The translations under genes were made by a program, and so were the position numbers. A stretch of DNA of 64,000 bases from contig NC_081405.1 in assembly GCF_030272615.1 (NCBI RefSeq), positions 157,127,454 through 157,191,453 on the forward strand, given 5' to 3'. Of this stretch, positions 34,650 through 46,391 are shown one piece after another (position 1 is the first letter of the stretch; each line of letters opens with the position of its first letter). Source of the DNA: Cryptomeria japonica. Its lineage: Eukaryota > Streptophyta > Pinopsida > Cupressales > Cupressaceae. A model generated the notes under the pieces. The model had not been told where the DNA came from. It worked only from the letters and a program-made list of their open reading frames with translations, and did no database searches.

Positions 34650-36260
34650 TGTAGTCACATAAATTTGTCCACTTAATTAAATGAATATTTAGTATTTATT
34701 TGATTATTTAACCATCAATCAATAATTAATTAAATTAATATTTAATTAATTCATCTTAACCCTCTTCTCCTATTAATTAAATAAATTATTCATTTTATTT
34801 GATTTAATTCACTTAACCAAATTCAGACCATTAATTAAATAAATAAATCATATTTATTTAATTAAATCTTCTCTCACATTTAAATAAATTAATATTTATT
34901 TAAATCCCCCAAAATCCCATCTCTCACATTTAAATAAATAAATTATTTATTTAAAATCCTATTTATCCTCACCCACTTGAAACCTTTAATGGTTTCCCTT
35001 AAAGTCTTCAAACTTAATGGCTTCCTTCTAGATTCTTCTTAAGCCTTTAAAGGTTTCCCTGAAAGTCTTCAAGCATTTAATGCTTTATCTTCCTTTTTCT
35101 CATGTAAATAAATTAAGATTTATTTAAATCCAAAATTCATATTCACATTTAAATAAATTAATATTTATTTAAATATCTATCTAAATGCAAATTACACCAT
35201 TTAATTGAAATAAATGATTTTATTTTAATTAAAAATCCCAAAATTCCTCCCACTTGCATTCTCCTACAAAATCCACTTGCATGCCTAAATCCCTTCTAGA
35301 TTCTTCTAACCCCTTCCTAATTAGCCTAATCCATCCCCTAAATATTGTCACATTCCTAAACAACTTGGAAGTCACTTCTCAAAGCCCTCAAAGTCTTTGA
35401 AAGGCATTTAAGGCTTTAAGTCTTCAAATGGTTAACCTCCAAAGTCTTCCAAACCATTAAAGGCTCTTACATAACCATTTATGGTTAACTCACCTTTTAC
35501 CTTTGGTTAGAGACTTTCCTCTAACTTAACCATCCTTTTGACTCATGGGTCTCTTCAAATCATTTATTTCTTTGACTAAGGTAACCATTTAACCCTTGCA
35601 TGTTCATTTATCCCTTGGATAAAAGGAATATCCATTAACCTAACCCTAACCCAACCCCCTAGGGTAACCATCATGTCCCCTCAAGCATTCAATGCTCCTT
35701 ATCTCTCCTCTCAAGCCTCCTCATGGTGACACTTATCAACATGGGATTGGGTTGAAAGTCTCACATTGATTGAATATCTTTCAATCCTAACCCTTGTTAA
35801 GATTGCTCAATCTTAACCATTCATTTCCCGATTTCTTCTATAAATAGAACCCTTCTCCTCAAGAAAAAAAGGAAGCATTAGAGTATTGTTGTTATATTGG
35901 TATTAGCATAGAGCTTTTTCATATCATCACTTTCTACACTTGCCTAACATTTGCTTATCATATTCAACCATCTTGAATCTCCATATGGCATCCATGGCTA
36001 GTGCTAAAAGCTGAGAGTTACACTCATGTGGAACATGGAGAGGAGAGGAACAAGGGAGGAGCAACTATGAGCATCTTGATTAGCATTTGGAGGAGTATAG
36101 TTATATATTCTATGTTTGTATGCTTTCTATTTCATGCTTAATATCTCTCTTGATATGCCTGTTTAGGATAATCTTTTGTTGCTAACACTAACGTTTGTTT
36201 ATTATTCTCTTGTGTGTGTTGTCATCGAACAGATTTTCTAATCCTTTTTGCAGAGCATCA
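34650..36260 (+). repeat. 5' LTR of gypsy element I
   Basis: A 1611-base LTR, TGTAGTCACATAAAT to GCAGAGCATCA. The first 600 bases are rich in ATTTAAATAAAT-type runs. The promoter TATAAATAG is at 35839-35847. The head resembles LTR L at 44251 (TGTGGACACATAAAT), so the two are related families. No gene. Confidence 0.88.
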
Positions 36261-36262
36261 TT

Positions 36263-36280
36263 TGGTGAACCCGACGTGAA
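36263..36280 (+). promoter_or_regulatory. Primer binding site of gypsy I
   Basis: TGGTGAACCCGACGTGAA starts two bases after the LTR. TGG is the complement of a tRNA CCA end. I could not assign the tRNA; it is not the initiator-Met type used by the copia elements. Confidence 0.65.
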
Positions 36281-38862
36281 TCCAACACAAGATTTCTCTA
36301 CAAAACTTCTAACTTTTTTGTTTAAATTGCCACATAGGTTGTACTTTACCACTTTCATGTTAAATAGCACTTCTTTGTTTAAGCAAAGTGACGCTATTGT
36401 AACAGAGAGTTGTAATTTTTTTTATTGTAACCGAAAATCAAAACCTAGGCTTGTAGAAGCCCACCAATACCTCATTTTTTTATTTTTTGGACTAACTGTT
36501 TGTTTGTTTATGCAGGATTGGAGGAGTTAGATTAGAAAGCATTGAATTCTTTCTTTCACTTTGTTTTCAAAGTTGAATTAAAACAAATTCATTGTCTCTT
36601 TTGGCTTAAAAATTGAACCTCACATTTTCATTTTGGATCATAAAAAGAATCACATCTTTAGTTTTGGTTTGTAAAAAGAACCCCACTTGCAAATTAAAAA
36701 GAACCACAAACTTCAAAGTTTATTTGCAAGTTAGGAACAATCTTTATTTTGGTGCTTAAAATCAACAACACAACTTTCATTTCTTGCATCAACTTAAGGA
36801 AATTCACAATCAACATTTCATTTTGGGGCCAACTAAAAAGAACAAGCCATTTTTTTCTTCAAAGTTCAAAAGCAATTTTACTTCAAGTAAAAACATGTTT
36901 TTCAATTCAGTTGGCCAGGATTTCAAGTTCCTAGTTTACAACATATTTTGCCTTTGAAATTTAAAAAGAACACCATGATTGTTGGAGCAACATCTCCAAT
37001 TAGATAGAACATCATTGCAATGACAAGTTAAAAAGAACAAGTGCATTTCGTGTTTGGCACACTTGTGCAAAAAGAGTTTGTCAAGTGGTCCTACTTCTAA
37101 CACACACTATCCTCTCCCTTGGCTTTCATGGTCCTAGGTGCAAGAGAAAAGTGTTAGTAACACTCAAGTTTTATCTTTTTAAGAGAGGCCTTCCAAGAGA
37201 TCGATCACTCTTGGGAATGACCTCGCGTGGTAAATCATTCGAGCCACTATAGAAATCAGGTGAGAGCGAAAGTTTTAGCCTTGGGTATAGTTGTTCCTAT
37301 AGTGTAACTTGCCGAAAGGACAAATGGACCTCACCACAAGTTACAAGGCTCTTAAGTGAGTCACTACAGAATGAACTTATTTCCAAAAACATCAAAAATT
37401 ACTAAATACCTTTATATAGTAGCCCACCCATTCTATTGATTGAGGATATTTGTGATAAATTCAGTGCAAGAGCATAGATGGTTTTGCTCCCAAGATACTC
37501 ACCATACATATTTCCTTGAGTAGAAACATAGCTTTTTGAAATGTTACTTGTAGCCTGATAAAAGTGGTGACTCCCCCATCATAGGGATCATCTATTTGTT
37601 ATACTCATGCAAGACTTAGTATATCACATCCTTACCTACCACGGTGGGATTCATAAAGTATGTAGTACCAAAGTTGAAGAAATATCAAGATGTGGGCTAA
37701 AATTATCGCAACTGGCCATTTGACCTTAGGGATAAAGAGTGTTTGAAGTGTTTTCATTTTTGAGTCAAGACCAGTACAAATTGAGCCAACTTCAGGCTTT
37801 GAAAAAACACCTAAAATACATTTGAAGGAAAGGGTCATAAAAAGTTCAAAAGATTGGGTTGATCTAGACCCATACTTACTTGTGCCTTTTGAGGCAACAT
37901 TCTTGTGTTTGTGTGCTTGCTTTGTTTTCTTGTCAAAAAAACATCATAAACCCAAATCAAAACAAGTATTCATCCAACACAAACATTTTCAAAAACACAA
38001 AAGATCAAAAAACCAAGAGCAACAATAAAAGTGTCGAATTATATGACTATTCTTCACATCTTGAGAAAGCAGAATCTTCATCAACACATCAACTTGAAAA
38101 AAAGACCATTGAGCTCAAAGGCTCTTATCAAAAGGAGGAAATTCTTCTATCTTAATAGACAAATATTTGTCTCTCATAGAACCTTCCTACGTCACATGCA
38201 TCTATATCTTCAAGGGGGATCAAACGAATTTGATCAAGAGTCATTAAACCGTAGAGCTTTTATGCAATATCGAGCTTTGAGTTATCACAAGAACAAAGGA
38301 GGAAAAATCAATCCTAACTTCTTTCCCGACATTTGCATCACATATAATGTAGCTCAGGAAGAACCACCAACTCCCGAAAGAGAAGAGGGAGAATTTGTCC
38401 CATATGTGACACAAAGCTTTTATTGAAGTTCACATTTCATCCATTATCATATCCATATATCATCAAATCCACTTCCAACTCTCAAAACATCAAGAGGTTT
38501 TTGTCCTAAGTTATATTTTTAATATTGCTTAAATTAAAAACAAACACATCACTTTTTAGAGTGTCTCTACATCTAGGATAAACTCATCCTAAGAGGCATT
38601 TCTACGCAGGTTAAAACTAGTCTATGAGTGAATCCTCTCATTGCTAGGTAGTTGAGTCTGTAACACATCTCAGATCTCTCTAAACTTATCACATCAAACT
38701 TTGTCTATCAAACACAACAAGCAATTCAAGAAAAAAACTTTTGTAACATCTACCTTTAGTGCTAGAGATTCATATGCAAAACACCCCACCAAACATCAAT
38801 CTCTCATTTCATCAACAACTCATCATCATTTTCACCCAAATTCAACAAAAACTTGTAAACAA
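36281..38862 (+). other. Long leader of gypsy I with small ORFs
   Basis: About 2.6 kb between primer site and gag, AT-rich and mostly noncoding. A frame at 38031-38426 ends ...EEPPTPEREEGEFVPYVTQ, an acidic, proline-containing tail that looks like genuine protein rather than chance. Some Tat/Ogre-type gypsy elements carry an extra ORF before gag, and this could be a decayed one. Confidence that it is a gene is low. Confidence 0.4.
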
Positions 38863-40632
38863 AATGGCTCATACCAGATCCAGGTCTAGACAACAAGAAA
38901 TTGAAGAGGAAGAGGAGGAAAATATCAATGAGTTCCAAGAAGCCCTTGGAGGAAATGTAAATGATGACAATCCAAGCACTCCTACTCCAACGGCAATAGA
39001 AAGGGCACAAGACAACCCTCTCTTTAATAGACTTTTTGATGAAATACTCAGGAGCAATGCTAATGCTCACTTTTTAAAACTTTCTCAAGAAGGGGCTAAA
39101 TTACCCTCTGACTTTGATGTTGCACAACTAAGACAAGCATCAAAATGACAAAGTTGCAATGAGGAAGAAAGAGGTCAAGATCACATCAGATACAACCTTC
39201 ATCAAGGTAATCCACCACCTCCTCCTCCACCGAATGACATAGAAATATTGTGACAACAAGTTGAGAATCTTGCCCAACAACTTCATAGTGGTGTAAAAAC
39301 CAATCAATTTTCACTCAATGACATTTTTCCCTATCCCTTTGATAGGAATCTTCATATGCCACCTTTTCCATGAGGGTTTGAAACACCCAAGTTTGAAAAG
39401 TATAGAGGAAAGGGAGATCCTCATGATCATGTCAGAGAATTCCATTCAGCTTGCCTCGAAGTGGCATACGAGGATACGTACCTAATGTGACTTTTTCCCC
39501 AAAGCTTGGGAGGAACAACCACATCATGGTTTTCCCGATTACCCGGTGGCATTAGGACATTTGAAGAAATCATCCAGAAATTCCTAGCACATTACTCGCA
39601 CAATATTGAAAGAGATGTTACCATGGCTGATCTATGTAATACTAAGCAAAACTAGGAGAACTATTTTCAGTCTTTTTGCAAAGATGGCGTCAAATGTCTA
39701 GCAGGCATTCTCTTCAATTACTTGAATGCGAATTAGTGGAAATATTTATTTCCAACTTGAACGACGAAATGGAATTTCATCTAGACGTAAAAGACACAGA
39801 CTCCTTCAATGACATGATCACTAAGGGTTTGAAATGTGAGCGGGCTCTCATCAAGAAAGGACTTATCAAAATATACAATGAGCCAAATGATGGTCCTCAT
39901 CCATGCTTCAATAGTGACAAGCCTAACTTTTGGAACAAAAATAAAAACGTCATCAATGACGGGGTTGTGGATGCACGAACTATCAAAAGTGTACAACCTA
40001 TGGTCTGATTTGCAGGACAGAACCCCCCACCCAAGAATAACACAGTTGCTCCTCCAAATCAAGGCCGCAACACATCTCAAGAAGAACCCATACAACATCA
40101 ACAAAATTTTAAACCAAAATGAACATACACTCCCTTAGGGGAACCCATTGAAATAGTGTTACATCAGTTGGTTTCTCAAAATCTGGTGACCTTACCCAAA
40201 ACATCAAATTATGAACCTCAAGTCAAACCTTCATGGTGGAGGGATACTAAACATTGCGATTTCCATCAAGGAAAAGGGAATAAGACAAGAAATTGTCATA
40301 GATTGAAAGATCTTATTCAAGATCTTATTGACCAAGGTGAAACCGAAATTGAAGGACACGACCCAAAAACAACAAACAATGATCATCTCATGTTAAAAAA
40401 TCTACTTCCATCACAAGATCAAATGGGTCCTTCCACTTCAAGGAGAAACACAAACACCACTGATTATATGCAAGCCACGTATAATTACACTGTGAATCAA
40501 ATATATGATGCCAATGAACAAATTGCAACTATTACCATCAAAAATCTCAGCTCCACTTGCAATGTTGTTACACGTCGCAGCAAGTATACCATAAAAGCAG
40601 CTCCACAAGGCATCATATCTATCCCAAAGTAG
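38863..40632 (+). pseudogene. gag of gypsy element I
   Basis: Starts ATGGCTCATACCAGATCC (MAHTRSRSRQQE), followed by an acidic stretch. The Ty3/gypsy Gag core has FETPKFEKYRGKGDPHDH, VREFHSACLE, LFPQSLGGTTTSWF and TFEEIIQKFLAHYSHNIERD. Then come MEFHLDVKDTDSFNDMI and the zinc-binding-like segment CDFHQGKGNKTRNCHRLKDL. Several stops (near 39146, 39253, 39372, 39488, 39655) and frame changes break it. This protein would form the capsid of the parent element. Confidence 0.9.
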
Positions 40633-40736
40633 TATAAACTTGTGGACCAATTAGATAAAACACCCGCACTAATATCTATCTTAGAGCTATTGCGCTTGTC
40701 TCCATCTCATAAAACAATCCTTTTTGCAGAGCATCA
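40633..40736 (+). pseudogene. Protease start of gypsy I fused to 21 bp of LTR
   Basis: Reads YKLVDQLDKTPALISILELL and then LRLSPSHKTI, the usual start of the protease-domain region in this gypsy group. It passes directly into the final 21 bases of the LTR at 40716. Everything between (protease, RT, RNase H, integrase, most of the 3' LTR) is missing. Confidence 0.8.
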
Positions 40737-40741
40737 CTAAG

Positions 40742-41521
40742 TATATAATGGAACTGTTGAAGAAATTTGGTATGGAAAATTCTAAACCGGTTATTACTCC
40801 TATGGTTACAAGTGAAAAATTGTCACTTAAGGATGTAACCCCTTCAATAAATTCTATAAGATATAAATCCATGATTGGTGGTTTGCTATATTTAACTTAG
40901 ACTAGACCGGATATAATGAATGCAGTCAATATTATATCAAGATTTCAAAGTAATCCAAGAGAAAATCATGAAAGTGCAATAAAATGGATATTTCAGTATT
41001 TGCAAGGAACAATTGAATATGGTCTATGGTACCCTAAAGATGATGACTTTACTTTATGTGCATACACAGATGCAGATTGGGAAGGTGATATTGATGACCA
41101 AAAGAGCACTTCCGGTGAAGCATTATTCTTTGGGAAGAAGTTGGTTCCATGGATCAGTATGCATTTCTTTATCTACTACTGAAGTTGAATATGTCACAGC
41201 CGCAACAAAGTTACTCATGTTCTATGGATGAAGCAAATGTTGAAGGATGTACAAGTGAGTTGTAATGATCTGGTAGTTAACCATTGTGATAACTCTACAG
41301 CTATTGACATATCAAAGAATCTGGTATTTCACTCCAAGACTAAGCACATATCAATCAAGTATAAATTTTGGAAGGAAAAGGTGGAAGCAAAAGAAGTCAG
41401 ATTGGTTTATGTGAACACTAAAGAGAAAATAGCAGACATCTTCACTAAACCTTTATCTCGAGAATCATTTGAGTATTTGAGAAACAGATTGGGGTTTTTT
41501 ACCCCTCTGGTAGAGACTTAA
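40742..41521 (+). pseudogene. RT C-terminus and RNase H of element E
   Basis: Continues from 34644: YIMELLKKFGMENSKP, TPMVTSEKLS, RYKSMIGGLLYLT, RPDIMNAV, CAYTDADWEGDIDDQKSTSG. Frameshifts follow near 41150 and 41220, then DIFTKPLSRESF and the terminal FFTPLVET before TAA (41519-41521). The RNase H Asp residues in YTDADW and HCDNS are kept, and the AEAEY motif has become TEVEY. Confidence 0.9.
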
Positions 41522-41894
41522 TTGATGCAGTTGTGCATCAATTTGGTATGCATTATCAAAGCTACTTTTTTCTCTGGATTGATGAATCGGTGCTACTACT
41601 CAGGAGGAGTAGTCAACCTTGAGTTTTAGAGTTATTCAGTTTTGATTCTTTGGCATTGTTGTCAAAGAGGGACGAATATATGTGAAAAAACCATTGCTAT
41701 TTATTGATTGCACTCCTTAGGGGGAGTTTGGCAGTATTTGGTCTTTTTGTTTCAGTTTTGGTTCAGATCTTCATTGTTATATCATTTCATGGGAGATTGT
41801 TGGTGGTCTTCCATTGGGGGAGACTTGTTTGGCATTTTCTTGGCACTTGGATGTTTTTCACATCTAGTGTTGCCATCAATGCCAAAGGGGGGAT
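41522..41894 (+). promoter_or_regulatory. 3' untranslated region and twin polypurine tracts of E
   Basis: Upstream tract TTTGGCATTGTTGTCAAAGA continuing GGGAC (41649-41673) and terminal tract CCAAAGGGGGGAT ending at 41894. No gene; frames at 41704-42003 are chance. Confidence 0.78.
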
Positions 41895-43029
41895 TGTTGG
41901 CCATATGATGGAATTGATTGTGTGTTGCATTGATGTTTTGTCATTGATGTCAACACTTGTTGTTATGGTTGTTTACCGACTTTCGGTAAGTGGATTGGAT
42001 TAGGAAGATAATCAGTTGATTATCACCGGTATGATCTGGAGGGTGGAATATGTTTGTATGGATACTTCATATGCTTCTGAAGTATGTTTCAATCAATTGG
42101 TATTGACTTGATAATCGGAGGCTATCTTATGTTCCAGTAAGCTTCCCTTATTGATCTGGTAAGGGTTTCACCGACAGAGCTTTATTGAAGATCCTTGATG
42201 TTATGCATAAGTGGTGTTGGTACCATTACTTTGGCATGTGTGGATCTAATTTAGGTCTGGTGCTATCTAGGTTATGGACCGATTTGCATGAAACGTGTGA
42301 GTGGATTCTTTGATGCACTTCTGGGATGTTTTATTGATTGGATGATATTTGTTTGGCCTTAGGCTGACATGTGTTATGATTTTGTTTCGAGATTATGTAA
42401 TGGATATATTGTATTATCATTTGTGTGGCTGGCCTAATTGGTTAGGTCCCAGGTTGGTATAAATATACGTAAGATCTCATGTAGATCAAGTTGTATGGCA
42501 AGGAGAAAATAATGTAATAATCATTTGTGCAGAGGATTTGGTTGATCATAAGTGATCGAGTTGGGTTTATGTAAGAGGTTTTAGACCTCCAGTATTGATC
42601 TTAACTGGAACTGTAATCTAGCATGTTTGATGCTATCACCAGCAGTTCCATCTCATTTGATTGTAGTCCAAACATCTTGAGGTGGTTGACATCTCTATAG
42701 TCAGTGAGACTCCATTGTAATAAGCAATGTGCTCTAGGATGTGTGCCTTCCTACATGTGCAAGCCCCTATTGTAATCATATACTTGTTGCAGAAGTATCA
42801 TATGAGTATGGTTAGGGTTTCCCACCATGGTTTTTCCTTATTAAGGTTTTCCACGTACAAATCATTGTGTTATGTGTTATGGTTGCATGGTATTGATTCT
42901 TTGGTTTTCATTTATGCTTTAATGTTTAATCAGCTATATCGGTATAAGTTTTTAAGTGCTTTAATTCATATAATCTATTAACAACTTATTCCCCCCCCCC
43001 CTCTCAGTTGTTCACAAATTATCCTAACA
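41895..43029 (+). repeat. 3' LTR of element E
   Basis: A 1135-base LTR, TGTTGGCCATATG to ATCCTAACA, followed by the duplication ATAGG. TATA box at 42459-42468. It lacks about 63 bases present in the 5' LTR; both deletion edges show TTGGT. No gene. Confidence 0.93.
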
Positions 43030-43034
43030 ATAGG

Positions 43035-44250
43035 GTGAGGAGCAACATAATAAGGTGAATGGAGTGCTAAGACATTACCTCTTCACCAAGAAAAATTATA
43101 ATATCATTTGTAAGAGCTATGCAAACTTTATCATATTGGTCTTGAACAAATTCTTAAAAATCTTTACAATTTCCAAGACAATGGGAATAACTATGATGAA
43201 AGAGACAATACACATCACCACCTTTGTTCTTGTTATTATATTTTATGAAAGGAAATACAACATTCTTATCATACTTCAATCTCCAAAAGATTATTGTAGC
43301 TATTTTTTCTTGATTGTCAACATGGAAAGGTCTTGTCTGTTGAGGTGTAGAACAAGGTGTGCTTGTGTAAGGAGAAAGATTGTTTCTTGAGGAAAAATAA
43401 TTTGTAAATAAGGAAGAAGATTACTCCATGTAGAAGCATGTTTGGATGGGAAATAGTTTCTATGTATTTCAAAATACCCCTTAAGAATTTGAACCTTACG
43501 ATAATCCTTCATAGTTTTTTGAGAATCGAGATATCCTAGGCCTTCTTTATTAAATTGTGTGGGAGGGTCTACAAGGGTCTTAATTCTTTATTCATGTTTT
43601 CCATGTCCTTGTCCTCTATAGCCTTGTTTTGAAATAATGTCATACCCAACTTCATAAGATGTTCTCAATTGTGAAGGAGAAGGGGTTTCATTTTGAATTT
43701 CTTCAAAATTTATAGTGTACAGACACATAGAAGGGTTAAGGGGAGAATTAGATGAAGAAGCAATATCCTTTGTAGGGAAACTCTCATTTCTATCAGCATT
43801 ATTCATGTCCTCTTTTCTAGGTTGGGAAGAAGGGTCCTTATCATCGAAGGCTTCATCTTTGCTTAATTTTATGTGAGGAGGTAGATCATGAATAAAATGC
43901 ATAGCAACATCTTGCCTACAAATATGTTGATGATTAAGATAAGCTCTAGGAGAATAACAATGATCTAGAGAGATGATACACCAACATTTTGACCTTTCCC
44001 TCCTTGCACTAGAGTATGTGTATGAGAAGAAGATAGTTTTGTGTTGATCTTCAATGATTTCTCTCCATTAGAGAGATCATTGATAGGAGTATTTACTCTT
44101 TCCTCATTCTCATGAGATGCCCTAGGAGAGGTACAACTGTTAGACTTTTCAATGTCACCTCTAGGATTATCATTGTCTACAAAAGCTTTTATGTGATCTA
44201 TATACGAAATATATTTTCTTAGAAATATCATCATAAAACAACATACAATA
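43035..44250 (-). pseudogene. Minus-strand gypsy K: protease-to-RT linker
   Basis: On the minus strand, from the right: FLRKYISYIDHIKAFVDNDN, a Ser/Asn-rich linker, then AMHFIHDLPPHIKLSKDEAF. Next is a glycine-rich block YEVGYDIISKQGYRGQGHGK followed by GLGYLDSQ, which resembles a G-patch. After that comes VQILKGYFEIHRNYFPSKHA, and the sequence runs to the E insertion. This is the region between protease and RT in a plant Ty3/gypsy. Stops and shifts are frequent. It continues at 27753 after E is removed; RT should follow further left but is displaced beyond B, outside the window. Confidence 0.75.
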
Positions 44251-44513
44251 TGTGGACACATAAATCTATCCACTAAATTAAATAAATATTTAATATTTGT
44301 TTAATGCACTAATATTCTTCTATTAATTAAATTTACATTTAATTAATTCATTTCAACCCCATTCAACTAATTTAATTAAATAATTTTATAAATTTATTTA
44401 AATTAAAATTACTAACTCTAGTCTATCTATTAAATAAATCTAGCAATTTATTTAATTCCCCCTTTCCTATCATTTAAATAAATTAAACATTTATAAACCA
44501 AGGGAAAACACCA
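44251..44513 (+). repeat. Partial gypsy LTR L
   Basis: Begins TGTGGACACATAAATC at 44251, matching the head of the LTR of element I in pattern (TGTAGTCACATAAATT) and in its TTAATTAAATAAATATTT-type runs. After about 240-260 bases the similarity ends near the LTR of M. It interrupts the minus-strand gypsy K. The remainder of L is not in this window, presumably displaced to the right of M. The inner boundary is uncertain. Confidence 0.55.
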
Positions 44514-45776
44514 TGCAAGGCTAGTAGGTTAGTTTAATTCCAAAACACATGAAAAGATCAAACAAATACATAAAGTAACAAAAATATTACCTTGAAAGAT
44601 AGGAGTCTCTCTTGTTCCTTCGATTGAGTGAATGATGAAGTGGAATGTGCCCTATTGCTCCACTTGATTGGATGTGCTCCTTTGTTTGATTGTGGATGGC
44701 TCTCCAAGATTGCACAATGATGGTGAGTGTGAGATTTGGTTAATGGATGCAAGATGAAGGGATGAAATGATTAAGTAATAGAGAATATGAATTTGGCTAT
44801 AATATGCATATTTGGAATAATTTCTAGGCTCAAACTAACAGCATAAGGTTGCACAAATTGGAGATGATGAATGAGGGGATGGAGACCCCAATTTATAAAA
44901 TTGAATAGAAGAAAATGGACGGTCAAGATTGAAGAGGAATGGAAGGCTAGGATTTGAGGAGAGGAGATCACATGGATAAAAGGAAAATGACATGACAAGG
45001 GGGGGTGGAGACCAAGAGATTTGTCATAAATCCATTTCTTGTCTCCACCCTCCTCAAGGTACATGGGGAAGAGTTCCCAATGCACCTAGGAGGAATAAAA
45101 GGAATTAAAAATTTCTTGGGGGATGCACATGGAATTAAAAATTCTTAAGATATTGTGTTCATGGGGATTAGAAAAGGGAAAATGAATTTTAAAATTCTTT
45201 GGGAAGGTGAGAGGCATGGGAGAATGTGAGATTTTGAAAATCTCACATTCACCCAAAAAGGGAGCATTTAAGGTGGAAGATGAAGAAGGGGACAAAAGGA
45301 TTTAGCCATAATTGGCTATGGTTGAATTTTGTGAATAATCATGGGGATTAGGTACTAGGAAAGGATTAGGGGGATTATTTAGAATAATTAGGTGAAGATT
45401 AGGAGCAAGTGGGATTTGACTAGGAGAGAGAATGAGTGGGGATAATTAAAAATTGAAGAATAATGCTAAGTAGGATTAAGGGAGTTTCCAAAAGAAATAA
45501 TTAGACTAATGATGGATTAGAAAAAGGTGATTTGTAGGAATCACCTAGATTAGTTAATTAATTAAAATTAATTAATCAAAAGGGAGGATTAGGAAGAATT
45601 TATTTTTTAGTACTTTAGAGGAAGAAGGGAGAAATTGATTTATTAAATAAATAAATCGCTAGTCTATAGTGACAATATTAATTAGATTAAATTTAATTAA
45701 TATTGAGAAGAATAGAGACTAATATAATTAAATTAATTAATTATGTAGAAGGGTTAAATTAATTTAGGTGTCTACA
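44514..45776 (-). repeat. 3' LTR of gypsy element M
   Basis: On the minus strand it begins TGTAGACACCTAAATT at 45776 directly after a purine-rich tract. It holds a TATA box in the sequence TTTTATAAATTGGGG (44888-44902, minus strand). The likely tail is near 44514 (CCTTGCA), but I could not confirm that end. AT-rich ATTAATTAATT runs mark the head. The short minus-strand frames at 44558-45295 are not convincing genes. Confidence 0.65.
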
Positions 45777-46386
45777 TTTTGCTCCTCTTTTACGCAGCGG
45801 CAAAATTTGGCGATGGGTAAAAGATAGAAGAAAAAGGATGCCCCAGTGTAAAGCGCGGGTGGTGTATAACCCCTCAAGAATTTTTTAAAATTTTAAAAAA
45901 AATTAGCAGAAAATTCTCGAAAAGAAGAAAGAAAGAGAGAGAAATAATAAACAGATGAGAAAGAAAAGAAGAAATGTTTGAGGAAATGTGAGAAGAGATA
46001 GAAGAAAGGGAGAGGCGATGGAGGGGGCCCATGGTGGGGGGGGGCATATAAGCCACATATGGCCCAATGAAGGTTCATTGTCACATATAACTATTGGAGC
46101 AAATCAAAGCTTAGAAAACAAAAGAAGAGATGGATCACGTTCCCACACATGAGCACTGCGCATAGAGGGTTCACCGACATGAGAGGCCTGCCCAGTATGG
46201 TCCATCGGTATGTACCTTGAGCCTACCCTATAATTTGATAGATTTAGCATAGAATTTAGGGGCATTAATTAGGCCAAAAGTTTAGCAGTCCGGACACAAT
46301 GATCATTTTTAAGCGCGCATGCCCCTAGGTTAGCACAAGCGTTGGCAAAAATCTCCAGCACATGTAGGGACTAGAGGACTAAGGGG
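45777..46386 (-). other. Interior of gypsy M next to its 3' LTR
   Basis: The minus strand reads AAAAGAGGAGCAAAA up to the LTR, a polypurine tract. To the right the sequence is noncoding and GA-rich (45890-46030 on the + strand), then mixed, up to the J insertion. It should be the UTR between the antisense PMD gene and the LTR of M. It continues at 61091. Confidence 0.6.
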
Positions 46387-46391
46387 GTTTT

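Larger units (their letters stand above)
34650..40736 (+). mobile_element. Gypsy element I with pol deleted, in element E
   Basis: Flanked by the perfect duplication CTAAG (34645-34649, 40737-40741). It has a full 5' LTR (34650-36260), a primer site, a long leader and a Ty3/gypsy gag. The sequence stops just after the start of the protease. The last 21 bases (40716-40736) are identical to the last 21 of the 5' LTR (36240-36260). So pol and nearly the whole 3' LTR were deleted while the outer terminus survived. Confidence 0.9.
27754..43029 (+). mobile_element. Ty1/copia retrotransposon E (host of H and I)
   Basis: Flanked by the perfect duplication ATAGG (27749-27753, 43030-43034). LTRs are 27754-28951 and 41895-43029. 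The interior holds gag, protease, integrase, RT and RNase H, split by solo LTR H (29746-32381) in the gag-protease linker and by gypsy I (34650-40736) in RT. Removing both restores the copia order. Its LTR head is closely similar to that of J, so the two belong to one family. Confidence 0.94.

Noticed and set aside
34650-35250. AT-rich stretch that could be a matrix attachment region or origin
   Set aside because: It is the head of a gypsy LTR, with an LTR terminus, target duplication and downstream promoter; no origin-like features.
35977-36260. Possible tRNA or small RNA near the LTR end of element I
   Set aside because: No cloverleaf or box A/B pattern could be found by eye; the tRNA-like word is the primer site.
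44558-45295. Minus-strand His/Ser/Pro-rich frames of 60-100 codons
   Set aside because: They lie within the LTR of M, including its TATA box; no conserved motif.
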